A stretch of DNA of 64,000 nt from Diabrotica undecimpunctata (Eukaryota; Arthropoda; Insecta; Coleoptera; Chrysomelidae), in contig NC_092809.1 in assembly GCF_040954645.1 (NCBI RefSeq), forward strand, positions 135,087,914-135,151,913, written 5' to 3'. Under the pieces are notes generated by a model, which did no database searches, was not told the DNA's origin, and was given only the letters and a program-made list of their open reading frames with translations. The translations under genes and the position numbers were made by a program. Of this stretch, positions 1 to 12,539 are shown in pieces (the stretch's first letter is position 1; each line of letters starts with the position of its first letter).

Positions 1-59
1 TTAATCCCAATGAAAGAAAAACCCAAATCTGCAACCTCCACGTGGTAGAAGATGGGCAA

Positions 60-2620
60 CATCTATCTATAGATGGCCAATGCATTAAATAGATATCTCT
101 TGTCAATTATCATGGCTATTATAAGTGACAATTTCACAACTACTAATCATGGACATCGGATACCAAGATCCGGCAGGGGAGGCAATTCTCAGTTAGACCG
201 CGGGGACTCCCAGTTCGCCAACATGCGAAAACCCCGCGTCAGGCACAAAAATATAAACGAACTGCAGATAGGTACCTGGAATGTGAAGTCTGTATATGAA
301 GCAGGGAAGATTCACAATATAATACATGAGATGAGGCGACTTAAAGTCAATATAATGGGAGTAAGCGAGACATCTGGCGAAATCGAAGTCGACGGTGCCA
401 AAATATACTACTCAGGAAATGAAGATATTCACCACTATAATGGAGTCGCAATAGTGGTTGATCGCAGTTTTTGCCAGGCTGTAACTTGTTTTGTTCCTAC
501 ATCGGATAGAGTGTTAATGATCACAGCCCAAACAGCGCACAGAACCCTTAATATCTTACAGGTGTACGCCCCCACTGCAGATAAAGATGAAAATGAAATA
601 GAAGAGTTTTACAATGACATTAAAAAAGCACTAGACAGCACCAATAATAGAGATATAACAATAACAATGGGGGATTTTAATGCCAAATTAGAAAAAGGCA
701 ATTAAAGATACGCTGAGTGGTTACAAAATCGATGAAGCTAAGACTCGATGGATGACAGATGAGATCCGGCAACTAATGGACAAAAGATGATCATACAAAA
801 ACAAAAATGTAAACGAATACAAAGCCACACACAAGGAGATCAGGATAAAAATACGGGCATCTAAAGAGAAGTGGTACAACGACAAATGTTTAGAGATAGA
901 AGAACTCCAGAGAAATCATGACAGTTTTGAATTGCTCAAAAAAATTAAAGAATTAGCAGGTATAAGACGGTCCAACAATAGTAACACCCTGGTTGATACG
1001 AATGGTAAAATAATATCTGATATCAAAGGCAAACTAAACAGATAGAGAGAATACGTACAAGAATTGCTTAAGGATGACAGGACAAAACAAGATAGCATGA
1101 ACGATGATATAGGTCCAAATATAATTAAGGATGAAATAATACATGCAATAAATCTGGCAAAATCTAATAAAACTGCGGGGCCTGACACAATTCCAACTGA
1201 AATAATTAAATTAATATCAGAAGATCAGATCAATGTATTAGCAGACTTATATAATACGGGTATTATTCCGAGAGATTGGCTCAAATCAACATTTATTACA
1301 TTACCAAAAAAACCTAATGCAAAGGAATGTAATGAGCACCGTATAATTAGTCTAATGAGTCACACACTAAAAATATTCTTAAAAATTGTCCATTTAAGAA
1401 TGTTCAGAAAAGTGAAGCAAGATATTACTGAAACCCAATTTGGATTTAAAAATGCCATGGGTACACGAGAGGCATTATTTGGATTTAACGTCCTCATGCA
1501 AAGATGTATGGATGTAAACCAACCACTCTATGTTTGTTCTATTGATTACAATAAGGCGTTCGATAAGGTCCGACACAACCGTCATATACAGTTACTTAAA
1601 GATAAACACATTGACAAAAAAGACTTAAGAATAATAACTCATCTCTACTTTAACCAAACAGCAAAAGTCAGGGTAGGCAAAGAACTTTCGGAGGAAGTAG
1701 AGATAAAAGAGGCATAAGGCAAGGTTGCATACTCTCCCCCTTATTGTTCAATCTATATTCGAAAGAAATAATTAAAAAATCACTCAAAAATGTAACAATT
1801 GGAATAAAAGTCAACGGCAGACCCATCAACAACATCAGATATGCCGATGATACTATACTAATTGCAGAGAATATACAAGATCTACAGACACTTTTAGATA
1901 ATCTAGTAAATGCTAGTAAGGAAAGCGGACTAACGCTTATTGCTAATAAAACAAAATTTATGACAATTTCCAAAACATAACAACAAGACATTTTAAACAT
2001 AAGAGGGGTTCCAATAGAAAAAGTAAAAAATACAGATATCTTGGTACAATTATTAATGAAAATAACGAGTATACAGAAGAAATGAAAATGAAAATTGGAC
2101 AAGCTAGAGCAACATTTAATAAGATGAAAGAAGTATTATGCAGTAGAGACCTTAGTTTACAACTTAAAATAAGAATATTACGTTCATATGTGTTTTCGGT
2201 GGTGCTGTATGGGGTGGAGGCCTGGACATTAAAGAAAGAGGTGTGTGATCGACTTGAAGCATTCGAGATCTGAACCTACCGAAGAATATTAAAAATAAGT
2301 TGGATAGACCGAATAACAAATGTTGAAGTCCTCAGAAAGATAACAAAGGAAATGGAAATCGTGAATACGATTAAGATAAGAAAGTTACAATATCTCGGTC
2401 ACGTTATGAGAGGGGATAAATATGTGTTGCTACACACCATAATGCAGGGAAAACGAAATATTGGAAGAAGACGCATCTCCTGGCTCAACAATTTGAGAAA
2501 GTGGTATACTTACAGTTCCGTCGACTTGTTCAGAGCTGCAATCTCAAAAGTAAAAATAGCTGTGATGATTACCAACCTCCTTAAAGGAGACGGTACCTAA
2601 AGGAGAAGATTTATTGGAAA
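60..2620 (+). pseudogene. RTE-like LINE: APE endonuclease plus reverse transcriptase, broken
   Basis: The endonuclease part (73-705) has IGTWNVKSVYEAGKI, GVSETSGEI and ends at MGDFNAKLE. The later part of the domain with its SDH motif is missing, replaced by a deletion. The RT (1064-1980, frameshifted near 1717) has AGPDTIPTEII, IDYNKAFDKV, RQGCILSP and the catalytic IRYADDT. The post-RT tail (2082-2600) has VVLYGVEAWTLK, KLQYLGHVMRG and GRRRISWLNNL, typical of insect RTE-type elements often mis-annotated as craniofacial development protein 2. Several stops and frameshifts make it non-functional. It lies in intron 4 of the gd-like gene. Confidence 0.9.
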
Positions 2621-2867
2621 TAAATTACAATATCGATTAAACGGTTCAAAATTTGATTTCCACGTCGGATTTTGAGATTCATTTTCTAAGTGGAAATCGA
2701 AACATAAAAATAAACGTATTTTTAACTAAAATTGCAATTAAATGTGTTAAAGATAGTAAATAAACACAAGAAAAAAATCTTTAAAAAGATTTTACGCTAT
2801 GTGTAAATTTACATACGTCCAAAGTCAAATGAAAAATGAAATAAATAAACATAATAACTGTACTTAC

Positions 2868-3116
2868 TGTGAATAATACTGCCCGTGTTCGGTTTTTGTC
2901 CATTATTTCCAGTATTATAAATATTGTCATTAGTGAAAAATGGATTTCCCTTGTAAACATCTGAAGGACTTTCAGTAACTGGTTGTTGTTGTGGTTTTGG
3001 TTGAAAATTAAATTGGTTCGGCGGTAGCGTGGGATTGAAGTTAAATTTGTTTTTGTCAGTGTATGTTGGTCGCTTTGTGTTTCCGTATTGGTCTATTTCG
3101 TAGAAATGAAACGAAG
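2868..3116 (-). CDS. gd-like serine protease, coding exon 4 (low-complexity linker)
   Basis: The acceptor ATTTACAG and donor CACA/GTAAGTAC bound 249 bases, 83 codon equivalents without a stop in the joined frame. It opens ASFHFYEIDQYGNTKRP and continues as a Pro/Gln/Asn-rich linker with QPKPQQQPVTESP and several Asn-Pro-Phe-like pieces. Such linkers separate the GD_N domain from the protease domain in this family. The phase-1 exit shows that more exons follow beyond base 1. The linker itself is not family-diagnostic; assignment rests on splice sites, frame and position. Confidence 0.75.
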
Positions 3117-3689
3117 CTGTAAATACATTTTCTATTTTAGTCAGTATATTATACTAAGGCTTAAACAATATTTTATTTGACATTAACATATGAAATTGTG
3201 TTCTCGGGGATGTTAACTTTTGAGAGAATCCTAATCAAGAGAAGATTTTAATCCACATGGTCAATACAACTAAAGATATAAAGTAATAAAATGTAGAAGT
3301 ATGTTCTGGATTTCGAAATTATATTGGAGATGATATATTGAAATTGGCAACATCATTAGATATAGCTAATATTAAAACAAGTTGGCGAAATAAAGCAAGT
3401 CAACCTATAATAAATATATAAAATGAACAAAATCATTCTCATATCAACTATTTAGTTCATATCGAAACATTAAACCGAGCAAACGATTAAATGTCTCCTC
3501 TTATCAACGTCCGGTTCTCGAATTGAACAGATAAATGTTATTGTAAAGTAACGAATCAACACAAACACCAGGTATGAATAATATACAAATATACCAGCAA
3601 ACAACATCTTTCACCAATATGATATTTCCCCAAATCAAGAGCAATTTATAAATTAAATCAAGACATGCATTACCATCCATTCAATGGCA
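3117..3689. other. Intronic sequence, nothing recognised
   Basis: AT-rich intron 3 sequence between coding exon 4 and the LINE that follows. No open frame, RNA gene or repeat structure was recognised. Confidence 0.5.
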
Positions 3690-6345
3690 CTACAGCCCAA
3701 ATCGGGCCTTGGCCTCCTTCAATAAGCTTCTCCAATCATTTCGATTTACCGCTGTTCTTTTCCATAAACGCGTTCCCAGGCAGTTCCTGGGATCCTCATC
3801 GACTTCGTCTTCCCATCTCTTTTTATGTCTTTCAACAGGTCTTTTTCCCTGCATTCTTGCATTTAGTAATTTTCTGGGGATTGTATTCTCATGCATGCGG
3901 ACCACGTGCTCTGCCCACCGTAATCTCTGCAGTTTAGTGTATTGTGCTAGAGTTGGTTCGCTATATTGCTCGTATATTTCTCTATTATACCTAATTCGCC
4001 AGTTGTTGTTTTTACTTATTGGACAATAAAGTGTTGTTGCGCCGGTCTATTTGATCTGGTTTGTATGAGTAGTTTTGTTTTATTTGTATTTATTGCTAGC
4101 CCTACTGCTTCTGCACTCTATTTCAACTCAACGTAGGTTTCTTCCGCTGCATTCACTGTTCTGCTCATTATGTTTATATCATCTGCGTATGCTGCTAATT
4201 GGGATGATTTGTTTGTAATTATGTCATTTCCACTCACCGTCAACCGTCTAATTATATGTTCAAGAACAAGATTAAAGAGCGTTGGAGCCAGTCCATCGCC
4301 TTGTTTCAGTCCTTGCGTTATCGTAAACGCATCAGTGATCTGTCCCTGAATACATACATGTGCTTTTGTTTCTGTCATTGTCATTTGCACTAGTCGTATT
4401 AATTTTGATGGTATGCCAAATTCTTCTAATATATTAGGTAGAATTGTTCTATCTATTGAATCATAGGCTTGTTTAAAATCTACAAAGAGATTGTAAACGT
4501 CCATGTCATATTCCCATGCTCTGGCCAGTATTTGTTTAACTGTAAGTAGTTGGTCAATGGTAGATCTATTTTGTCTAAACCCTGCTTGATATTCCCCGAT
4601 GATTTTTTTCGTGAGAGGTTGGAGTCTTCGATTAATGATGTTTGTGAGTATTTTGTATCCCGAACAAAGTAAAAAGATGCCTCTATAATTCTGACACAAC
4701 AAGTTGTCTCCTTTTTTATGAATAGGGTAGATTATACTTTTCTTCCATTGTTGGGGGATTTCTTCTTCTATCCATATCTCTCGTATTAGCTGGTACATCT
4801 GTTGTGTCAAATTCCTTCCTCCTTGCTTGAGTAGTTCTGCCGATATTTTATCTATTTCAGGTGCTTTATGACTTTTTTGTATGTGGATTGCCATTTGGAC
4901 CTCCTCTAGCGTTGGGGTCCAGTTAATTCATTTTCTTCTCCATCTTCCCCCAGTTCTTGTTGTTGTATCTCCTGCCGTGCCTGCTGCTGCGTCTGTTGTT
5001 GTAATGTAATTGTAATTGTGTCCCTTTGCTTAGTAATTCCTTAAAATATGTCATCCAGGTTCTCTTAATTTCGTCCATACCGCTAATGATTTCACCCTTC
5101 TTATTTTTGCAAAGACTAGTCTTCGGTTTGTATCCCTGTCTTAGATATTTGATAAATTGGTATGCACTACGTGTTTCGTTTTCCTTAAACTCCCTCTCTA
5201 TGTTTAGTATCCGTTGATTTTTGTACTTTCTCTTTTTCTGCATGCACAGTTTATCTGCTCTTCGTCTTTTGTTCTTAAGTTCTGTTTTTCTTTCTCTAGT
5301 ACGTCTAAGTATATAATTCTTATGTGCTTCATTTCTTTCCTGTATAGCTTGTTTGCATTCTTCATCGAGCATGTTTCTTCTCTCCGTTGTGTCTTTGTTC
5401 CTAGGACTCCTTTCGCTGTGTTGAGTATGATATTGCTTATTTTGTTTCATTGGTTTTCTATTGTGGAGTCTGCTCTGTTTTCTTCGAGTAATTTTTCATC
5501 CACTGTTCTCTCAAATCTTTCTTGTACCTCAGAGACTTTTAGGTTATCTAAGTTTAGTTTTTCTTGTTTTGGATATTTTTAGTTTGTCGACTGATTTTGC
5601 ATCTAAACCGTATCTGTACTAGCAGATGGTCTGAGTCACAGCTTGCACCACGTCTGCTTTTTACATCTAATATACTCGTCGCCATTCTTTTTTTAGCCAG
5701 TATATGGTCTATTTGATTGATTGTATTTCCGTCAGGTGATATCCAGTTGCCCTTGTGTATGTCCCGATGTAGGAAGCATGTCGAATTGGTAATCATATTC
5801 TTTCCAGCTGCAAAATCTATTAGAAACAGACCATTCTCATTTGTGTCTCTATACAAACTATGTTTTCCTATTACCCCTATGTACTTCTCTTCTTTTCCGA
5901 TCTTGGCGTTTGTGTCGCCTATCACAATTTTATGTCATTTCTTGGTATTGAGTCATAAATTTGTTATAGATCTTGATAAAAGGCTACCTTATTGTCTTCT
6001 TCCTGTTCATTTGTGGGACAGTGTACATTTATAAGGGTTATGTTTTTAATAAAAAATGCGTTTTTATCCTAAGCTTGCAGATTCTTTCATTAATGGCTTG
6101 AAAGTCTGTTATCCGGTGCTTCATTTTATTATCTACGATAAAGGCTACTCCAAATTCTTTATTTCCTTCATCTTTACCGCTATACAGTATAGTGTGTGTT
6201 TTAGTGTCCCATATACCTTTTCCCAACCATTTAGTTTCTTGTACTGCAGTGATTCCTATTTTATATCTTTTCAATTCAATTCGTGTAGAAGGATCATCTG
6301 TGTTTCTGGTCTATTGAGCGTTCAGACATTCCATGTTCCAAGAAA
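3690..6345 (-). pseudogene. RTE/BovB-like LINE with endonuclease and RT, minus strand
   Basis: Reading leftward from about 6345, the EN N-terminus is decayed but keeps GITAVQETKWLGKG. It continues as GDTNAKIG, GNWISPDGNTINQIDHIL and the catalytic CDSDHLLVQIRF. A Lys/Arg-rich linker (4923-5450) leads to a well-kept 258-aa RT piece (4118-4894) with IYPIHKKGD, YQAGFRQNRSTIDQ, FVDFKQAYDS, LKQGDGLAPTLFN and the catalytic AYADDINI. The tail (3690-3905) has RMHENTIPRKLLNAR and WRSLLKEAKARFGL. Frameshifts separate the blocks. It is nearly full length but dead. Confidence 0.88.
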
Positions 6346-6449
6346 TGCATTACACAATACCAAAATTAATAACAGAAATGGCCAGAAATTCGACAGACTG
6401 TCATTAACAAGCGATGACTAACCTGAAACTGCGAATGTGTGAACTCATG

Positions 6450-7075
6450 GCAAGTCTTTAAAACTACAAACCCAGGTAAATCAGATCAAATATGAAAACA
6501 GACAAAGAAGACTCGAACTTTCGAACAAATATTATAACCTAACGAATATAAACGAAAATCAAACCAATCAAAGTGAAACAGCACCAAGAAAACCTAAATC
6601 ACCACCAATATTTGTTTATGGTGTAAGCGACTTTCCAGAAATGAGAAAGAAATTAACAGAAATAGCTGAATAATACGAAACCAAGACCATAGCAAATAAT
6701 GCAGTATAAATACAGTCTAAAGTTGTAGCGACTCAGAAACATACCAAAAATTATCAAGATATATGAGAGAACAGCATAACATTATTTATCATATATATCA
6801 ACCAAAGAAATAAAAAGCATACAGAGTCGTAATTAAGTATCTTCACAATTTACATGCAACAGAAGATATCAAAGAACTACTGACAAAACTGGGTCACAAG
6901 GTAAAAAACCTCAATATTATTAAACGTGGGATTACAAAAGAGCCCGTAAAAACCTTGAACCATCAGACAATAACCAAGATATTTTTAGAATTCAGAAATT
7001 ACAACACTGCAATGTACAAATTGAACTACCCATAAAAAACACAAATATGGCCATTTAAAAACATATTGCTCCATA
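6450..7075 (+). pseudogene. Jockey-like LINE ORF1 (PRE/C2HC-associated domain) fragment
   Basis: A decayed frame reads PPIFVYGVSDFPEM, then YRVVIKYLHNLHATEDIKEL after repair by eye, then KVKNLNIIKRGITKEP, KIFLEFRNYNTAMY and KLNYP. This order matches the gag-like ORF1 of jockey-clade elements (the domain before the zinc knuckles). Stops interrupt it several times and the C-terminal knuckles are absent. The matching jockey RT at 8540-9128 is on the opposite strand, so the two are not one insertion. Confidence 0.6.
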
Positions 7076-7360
7076 AAATAATGTCACCTTTACATTCAAT
7101 AAAAAACCACCCCTCACCCTCAATTTTAACTAACATAAATAATATTGGCACCTTTTGTACCATACCTGATGTAAGGTTTGGTTAAATTAGTAGTTTTACA
7201 ATTTGTAATTTTTTTAGCTTCGTAAAGATTGTACTTTACCGGTGACCTGACGATGGCTAGAAATCTATAGTGGTCAAAACCGGTCGTGGTTTACTAAACA
7301 AATATATTGTGAATAAGTCTGTTATTTATTTCCACTACCCAGTGTGACGTAAGTATTCCA
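7076..7360 (+). repeat. Repeat tail with degenerate hammerhead-like block
   Basis: It contains ACCGGTGACCTGACGATGG followed by GGTCAAAACCGGTC. This resembles the conserved block of Penelope-like or retrozyme repeats (CTGATGA ... GAAA ... self-complementary stem ... TC), but the core has substitutions (CTGACGA, CAAA) and stem II is poor. Treated as a degraded repeat end only. Confidence 0.3.
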
Positions 7361-7361
7361 A

Positions 7362-8524
7362 AGAATGGTGGTTCATCATTCAATCTTCGCTTATCCACTG
7401 CTGGACATAGATCTCCCTCATAATTTTCCATCTATTTCGATCTTGTGCCTCTTGCATCCAATCTATTATCTGTCATTCGAGCCACGTGACCTGCCCAGTT
7501 CCATTTCAGTGTTGCTACTCTCTCTACTGCATCAGTCACTCCTGTTCTTTGTCGTAGCTGGCGATTTGGGATCTTGTCTCGTAGTGAAACGCCCAACATA
7601 GCACGCTCCATCGCCCTTTGACACACACGGATCTTTTGAACTGTTCTCCTTGTCATGGTCAACGTTTCCGCACCGTAAGTTAACACTGGCAAAACACACT
7701 GATTAAACGTTTTTCTTTTAAGGCATGTTGGTATATCAGACGATTTGAAAATATGGTTCAGCTTGCCGAAGGCTGCCCAAGTCAGTCTTATACGACGGAG
7801 AAGCTCAACGGTTTGGTTATCTTTTCCTATACGAATCTCATGACCTAGGTATTTATAGGCCATTACCTGGTCTATGGATCTTGTTCCTACGCATATATCT
7901 TCGCTGACTACAAGATTTGTCATCATCTGGGTTTTAGCTATATTTATTTTCAATCCTCCTTCTAGCGAGGAAAGGTAGAGCTGATTTAAAAGTTCTTTGG
8001 CCTCATCTATCCTATCAGCTATTAATACAATATCATATGCAAACCTTAGATGGCTAAGCTTTTCTCCGTTTATGTTTATTCCCTTGTCGGTCAGTTTTGC
8101 CCTTTTACATATATATTCCAAAAGCGTAGTGAACAGTTTCGGCGATATGGTGTCCCCCTGGCGTACTCCACGTTGTATCAGGAATTTCTGGGTTTGACGA
8201 TCACCCACTCTAACACTGGCTGTTGCGTTTTGGTATATGGGTTTAATTATATTTATATACCGATAGTCAATTCGGCATTCTGTCAAGGCTTCCAACATTT
8301 TTTGTTGATTTACGGTGTCGAATGCCTTTTCATAGTCGACAAATATTAAAGCTAGTGGTTTATTATATTCAGTGCATTTTTCTATAAGATTTTTTATTAC
8401 CATTAGGTGATCGTTTGTTCCATAGGCTTTTCTAAAACCAGTCTGTTCTAGGTGCTGATAAAATTCAAATTTATTTTCTAGTCGTTTCGTAATTATTTTT
8501 GTAAATAGTTTATAAATATATGAA
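7362..8524 (-). pseudogene. RTE-like LINE reverse transcriptase and tail, minus strand
   Basis: A 323-aa open frame (7432-8403) plus a 5' extension to 8524 spans most of the RT: LEQTGFRKAYGTNDHL, IFVDYEKAFDTV, RGVRQGDTISPKLF, then LRFAYDIVLIADR, then LPVLTYGAETLTMT, ERAMLGVSLRDKIPN and WAGHVARMTDNR. The catalytic box reads FAYD instead of F/YADD, so one metal-binding Asp is lost although the frame is long and open. The tail beyond 7432 is frameshifted and ends near the 'QQWI' region. It is 5' truncated against the jockey fragment at 8525. Confidence 0.88.
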
Positions 8525-8539
8525 ACTAGACTATGAAGA

Positions 8540-8946
8540 GTAGAAGTGAAGGATTAGAAGTATGGTGGTATTATTTGCTTAATTTTAAAAAGAAAGCCTT
8601 TATGCCAAACTTTATCAAAAGCTTGACTTACATCTTGTGATACCATTGGGCAATATTAATCTTCTTCTAATGCGAAGTTGATTTTCTGGGTTAGTCGGTG
8701 GTATTGCTCGATAGTTGAGTGTGCTCGTCGAAATCCAAACTGATAATCTGCGATCCAGTCTGCGCCTGTAAAGTCTTTATCTATTCTTTTTATTAAAAGT
8801 GTTTCTAGTAATTTGGAAATTGTTGATAACAGACTAATAGCTTGATAAGATGAGACTTCACTGGGATCATTTTCTGGTTTTGGGAATATAAGTATTTCTG
8901 CACTTTTTAGATTGTTAGGCAATAATTTTATACCTTAATGTTGCGT

Positions 8947-9033
<87 letters not shown>

Positions 9034-9128
9034 ATTACTATACCCTTTTGGGACAATTCTTTTAGCATTTTTGATGTTATTTGGTCTATTCCTGGTGAGT
9101 TCTTGATATTTAGTCTCAAGATTTCGTC
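8540..9128 (-). pseudogene. Jockey-clade reverse transcriptase fragment, split by (TA)n
   Basis: The N-terminal RT block has IKNSPGIDQITSKML (9035-9128). After a (TA)n tract the frame resumes at LKSAEILIFPKPENDPSEVS, then ISLLSTISKLLETLL, FGFRRAHSTIEQYHRL and QDVSQAFDKVWHKGFL near 8560. These are jockey-type RT motifs. The fragment stops before the catalytic YADD. Confidence 0.8.
8949..9033. repeat. (TA)n microsatellite inside a jockey RT
   Basis: About 40 uninterrupted TA units. They lie between two RT blocks that would otherwise be nearly adjacent in the protein, so the tract expanded within the dead RT. Confidence 0.95.
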
Positions 9129-10230
9129 TTAAGTTCAGTTAATGATCATCTACTACAAATTATTAAAACACTTATAGAAAAGGGCACAGAATACAACCAT
9201 CCTATCTTTCTTATAATCGTAAACTATGAAAAGGCATTTGATATTATAGATTATCATAAAACGCTTCGAGAATTGGCTGACTGCGGCATCGACTACCGAT
9301 ATATTGCCTTGATTAAGAGTATCTAAGAAACTAGTACAGCGTGTATCCGACTTCATGAAAATACCAAAAAGTTCCGAATAAAACGTGGAATTAGACAGGG
9401 TGATACTATCTACTCGAAATTGTCTACAGCTGTTCTCGAATATAGTTCAAGCAACTGGCAGAAGAGGATAATACGGAAATTATTATAAATTTAAACTACC
9501 TAAGATATGCCGACGACCTCGCTATAATATCTGATAGAGTTGATAAAGCTACAAAAATTCTGAAAACGCTCTATGAAGCATTAAAAACAATTTGGTCTTA
9601 AAATTAACATTTCCAAGACAAAATTTTTGACCAACCTTGTAGTCAGTGAGAAAATTCAGATTGAAAGCCATAGCATCGACCAACTAATTAGGACATGAGA
9701 TTCGCTTAAGCCGATATAATCAGACAACTGAAATACAAAGAAAGGTAGGTCTCAAATGGGCTGCCTTCTCGACATTTTTATGTCTTAATTATCCAGTTTG
9801 TTTAAAAAGAAACGTTTTTAACCAATGTGTTTTACCGGTCCTTACATATGGTGCAGAAACACTCGCTTTGACAAAAGGAACAATAAATAAAATAAGAGTT
9901 ACACAAAACGCTATCGAAAGATCAATGTTAGTTACCAAACCTAGAAATAGAAAGAAGAATATGAGTCACGGATGCAGTTGAAAAAATAGCCATGGCTAAA
10001 TGGGCTTATGCCAGACGTTGTCAGACTGATGATTGATAGATGGACCAGAAAGATTCTTGAATGGCGACCAAGACAAGAGCCGTATAGATACAGAGGACGG
10101 CCACTGACTAGATGGACGGATGGTATAAAGCGAATCACCACAAATTGTATGCAAGAAGCTCAAGATTGAAATCCGTGGTAAATTTTATGGGAGGCGTACG
10201 TTCAGCAGTGGAAAAATTTACGCTAGTTAA
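9129..10230 (+). pseudogene. RTE-like LINE RT, heavily decayed
   Basis: The readable order is SVNDHLLQIIKTLIEKGTEY, NYEKAFDIID, IKRGIRQGDTI, LRYADDLAIISDR, LPVLTYGAETLALTK and a partial GHVARM-type tail. It is a close relative of the element at 7362-8524 but on the other strand. Multiple stops and frameshifts are present. The catalytic YADD survives. Confidence 0.8.
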
Positions 10231-11075
10231 TGATGGTTGTTAAAACAAGGTTCATGCCTCTTCCTATCTCGAGGAGCCCTATTTAGTAGGATATCGTGTT
10301 TAACGTTATCAAAAGCTTTTTGATAATCTATGAAATATACAAAAACATCTGGGCGTTGGTCGTAGCACTTTTGAATTAATAGTTTGACTGAAAACAAAAC
10401 CTCTCTTGTACCTAATCTTTTCAAAAAACCAAATTGTGTCTTTTCGCTATTTTCTTTACATTTCGAGTATATTCGAGAGTCTATACTTAAAAAAAATACT
10501 TTCAGAGCATGACTCATACGATGAGTCGATAGTCACTACAGTTTTTAGGATGTACCTTTTTCGGAATTGTTACAAAAGTTGATTTTAACCAGTCAGTTGG
10601 AATTTTGCCTAAATCATATATTTGGTTGAACAAATACGTGAGATGCTTAGGCCGAATATTTCAAGAATATCTGCAAACACATTATCATGATCCGGACTGT
10701 TTCGATTCTTCATTGCATTCAGAGCTTCTTGAACCTTAGATTCAAGAATTTAGTGTCCAGACCATTCTTACCAGTTGCCAGGTTTTCTAGCATCTCTCTG
10801 GTGTTCAAACAATACTTGAGCATATCTTTTGCATACGTTGCATAGCTCTACCGGATCCAAGATCAACTTTCCATTATGTTTCAAGGATGTTGTTGATGCT
10901 TTTTTTGTGATACCAGTAATATTATCTTTTATATGGTTTCATATACCATTCGGACATTAAAATTATGGATTGTTGCTTGCACATAGTTCTGTCAGTTCTG
11001 ATTCAATTTTGTCTATAATTGTTGGTTCCCATAATCTATCAATGTTATATCCCAACGTTTTTATTGATTTGTATC
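10229..11075 (-). pseudogene. RTE-like LINE RT N-terminal fragment, minus strand
   Basis: The open frame 10227-10517 has MSHALKVFFL, KTQFGFLKRLGTREVLF and FVYFIDYQKAFDNVKHD. Sequence to about 11075 encodes the preceding linker in broken frames (PKKVHPKNCSDYR near 10540). It resembles the 1-2.6 kb LINE family. The YADD part is missing. Confidence 0.75.
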
Positions 11076-11296
11076 GATAGTATTGTGAGTTTAAATTAAA
11101 AATCAGCAATTAAAGGCTAATGTAGTATATTTAAAAGACATAAAGGTGCATATCCACCAAATTCTCCATCAGACTTTATAGTAATTTCAAGAGTTACTTT
11201 ATCGTATGCTTGTTAATTTTTAGCAAAGCAATTTTTAAAACTAAACTTTAGCTCTTTCTAAAAACACAATTAAATAAATATAAATAAGCCACTTAC

Positions 11297-11437
11297 CGTC
11301 AGGTGGTTCTCCTGCAGGATAGTTATTGACTGGTATAAGATTATTTTCTGGGGCTATATTTGAACTCGACAGTGGTGAAATATTAATCCTCAAAGTATGT
11401 TGCAGGTTCACAGTCGTTATAAAAGGCACTGAGTTCA
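11297..11437 (-). CDS. gd-like serine protease, coding exon 3
   Basis: The acceptor TTTTCTAG and donor GACG/GTAAGTGG bound 141 bases. Entry after a phase-1 intron joins A from exon 2 with TG to make Met, followed by NSVPFITTVNLQHTLRI. The 'ITT(V/I)NL.HTL' motif directly follows the ICTGP segment in gd-like proteins, which supports this order. The rest is a Ser/Asn/Pro-rich linker ending in GEPPD. The exon leaves in phase 1. Read unspliced, an upstream Met with a hydrophobic run imitates a signal peptide, but the acceptor lies inside that run, so this is an internal exon. Confidence 0.85.
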
Positions 11438-11447
11438 CTAGAAAACA

Positions 11448-12050
<603 letters not shown>

Positions 12051-12539
12051 TTAAAACTAAAATCTTAGGAAAATGCACGCAGGAGTGAGATTAAGAATCA
12101 AAGGAATATGAAACCAAATTAATTCAGTCTCATTTAAAGACATGGAAAATACTCCCAAACAAATAATGAGAATAATGAATTTATATAATCAATATACGAT
12201 TCAAAAATAACGTGACATGGGTGACCGTTTATTCTTGTCGGACATTGTCTCAGACTATTTTACAATCTTCTAGTAGAAGACTTTAATTTTAGGAGAAACT
12301 AATCAATCTCAAAAAAATATAAAGATGATACATCAAGGTTTTGGGGTAAAATAACACTAACGAAAAACTTAAAACTGAAATAGAGACAAACTTTGAAACA
12401 CATAAAAACATATATAAATATAAACCAACTGAGAAACAAGTTGTAGAAGAACTACATTTAAAAAACACAGTACAGTGGTGGCCTGAACATTGTCTAGAAG
12501 AATAATGTCAAGACGCAGGGAGGTAAGATAAGTCATTTA
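12051..12539. other. Intron 2 sequence, unassigned
   Basis: A-rich sequence, probably old repeat debris. I could not match any motif. Confidence 0.4.

Noticed and set aside
3665..4029. Plus-strand frames over the LINE tail
   Set aside because: They are antisense shadows of the minus-strand LINE coding sequence.
11150..11230. Minus-strand frame VTLEITIKSDGEFGGYAP as another gd exon
   Set aside because: Exons 3 and 4 join in phase without it, and no matching splice pair was found.
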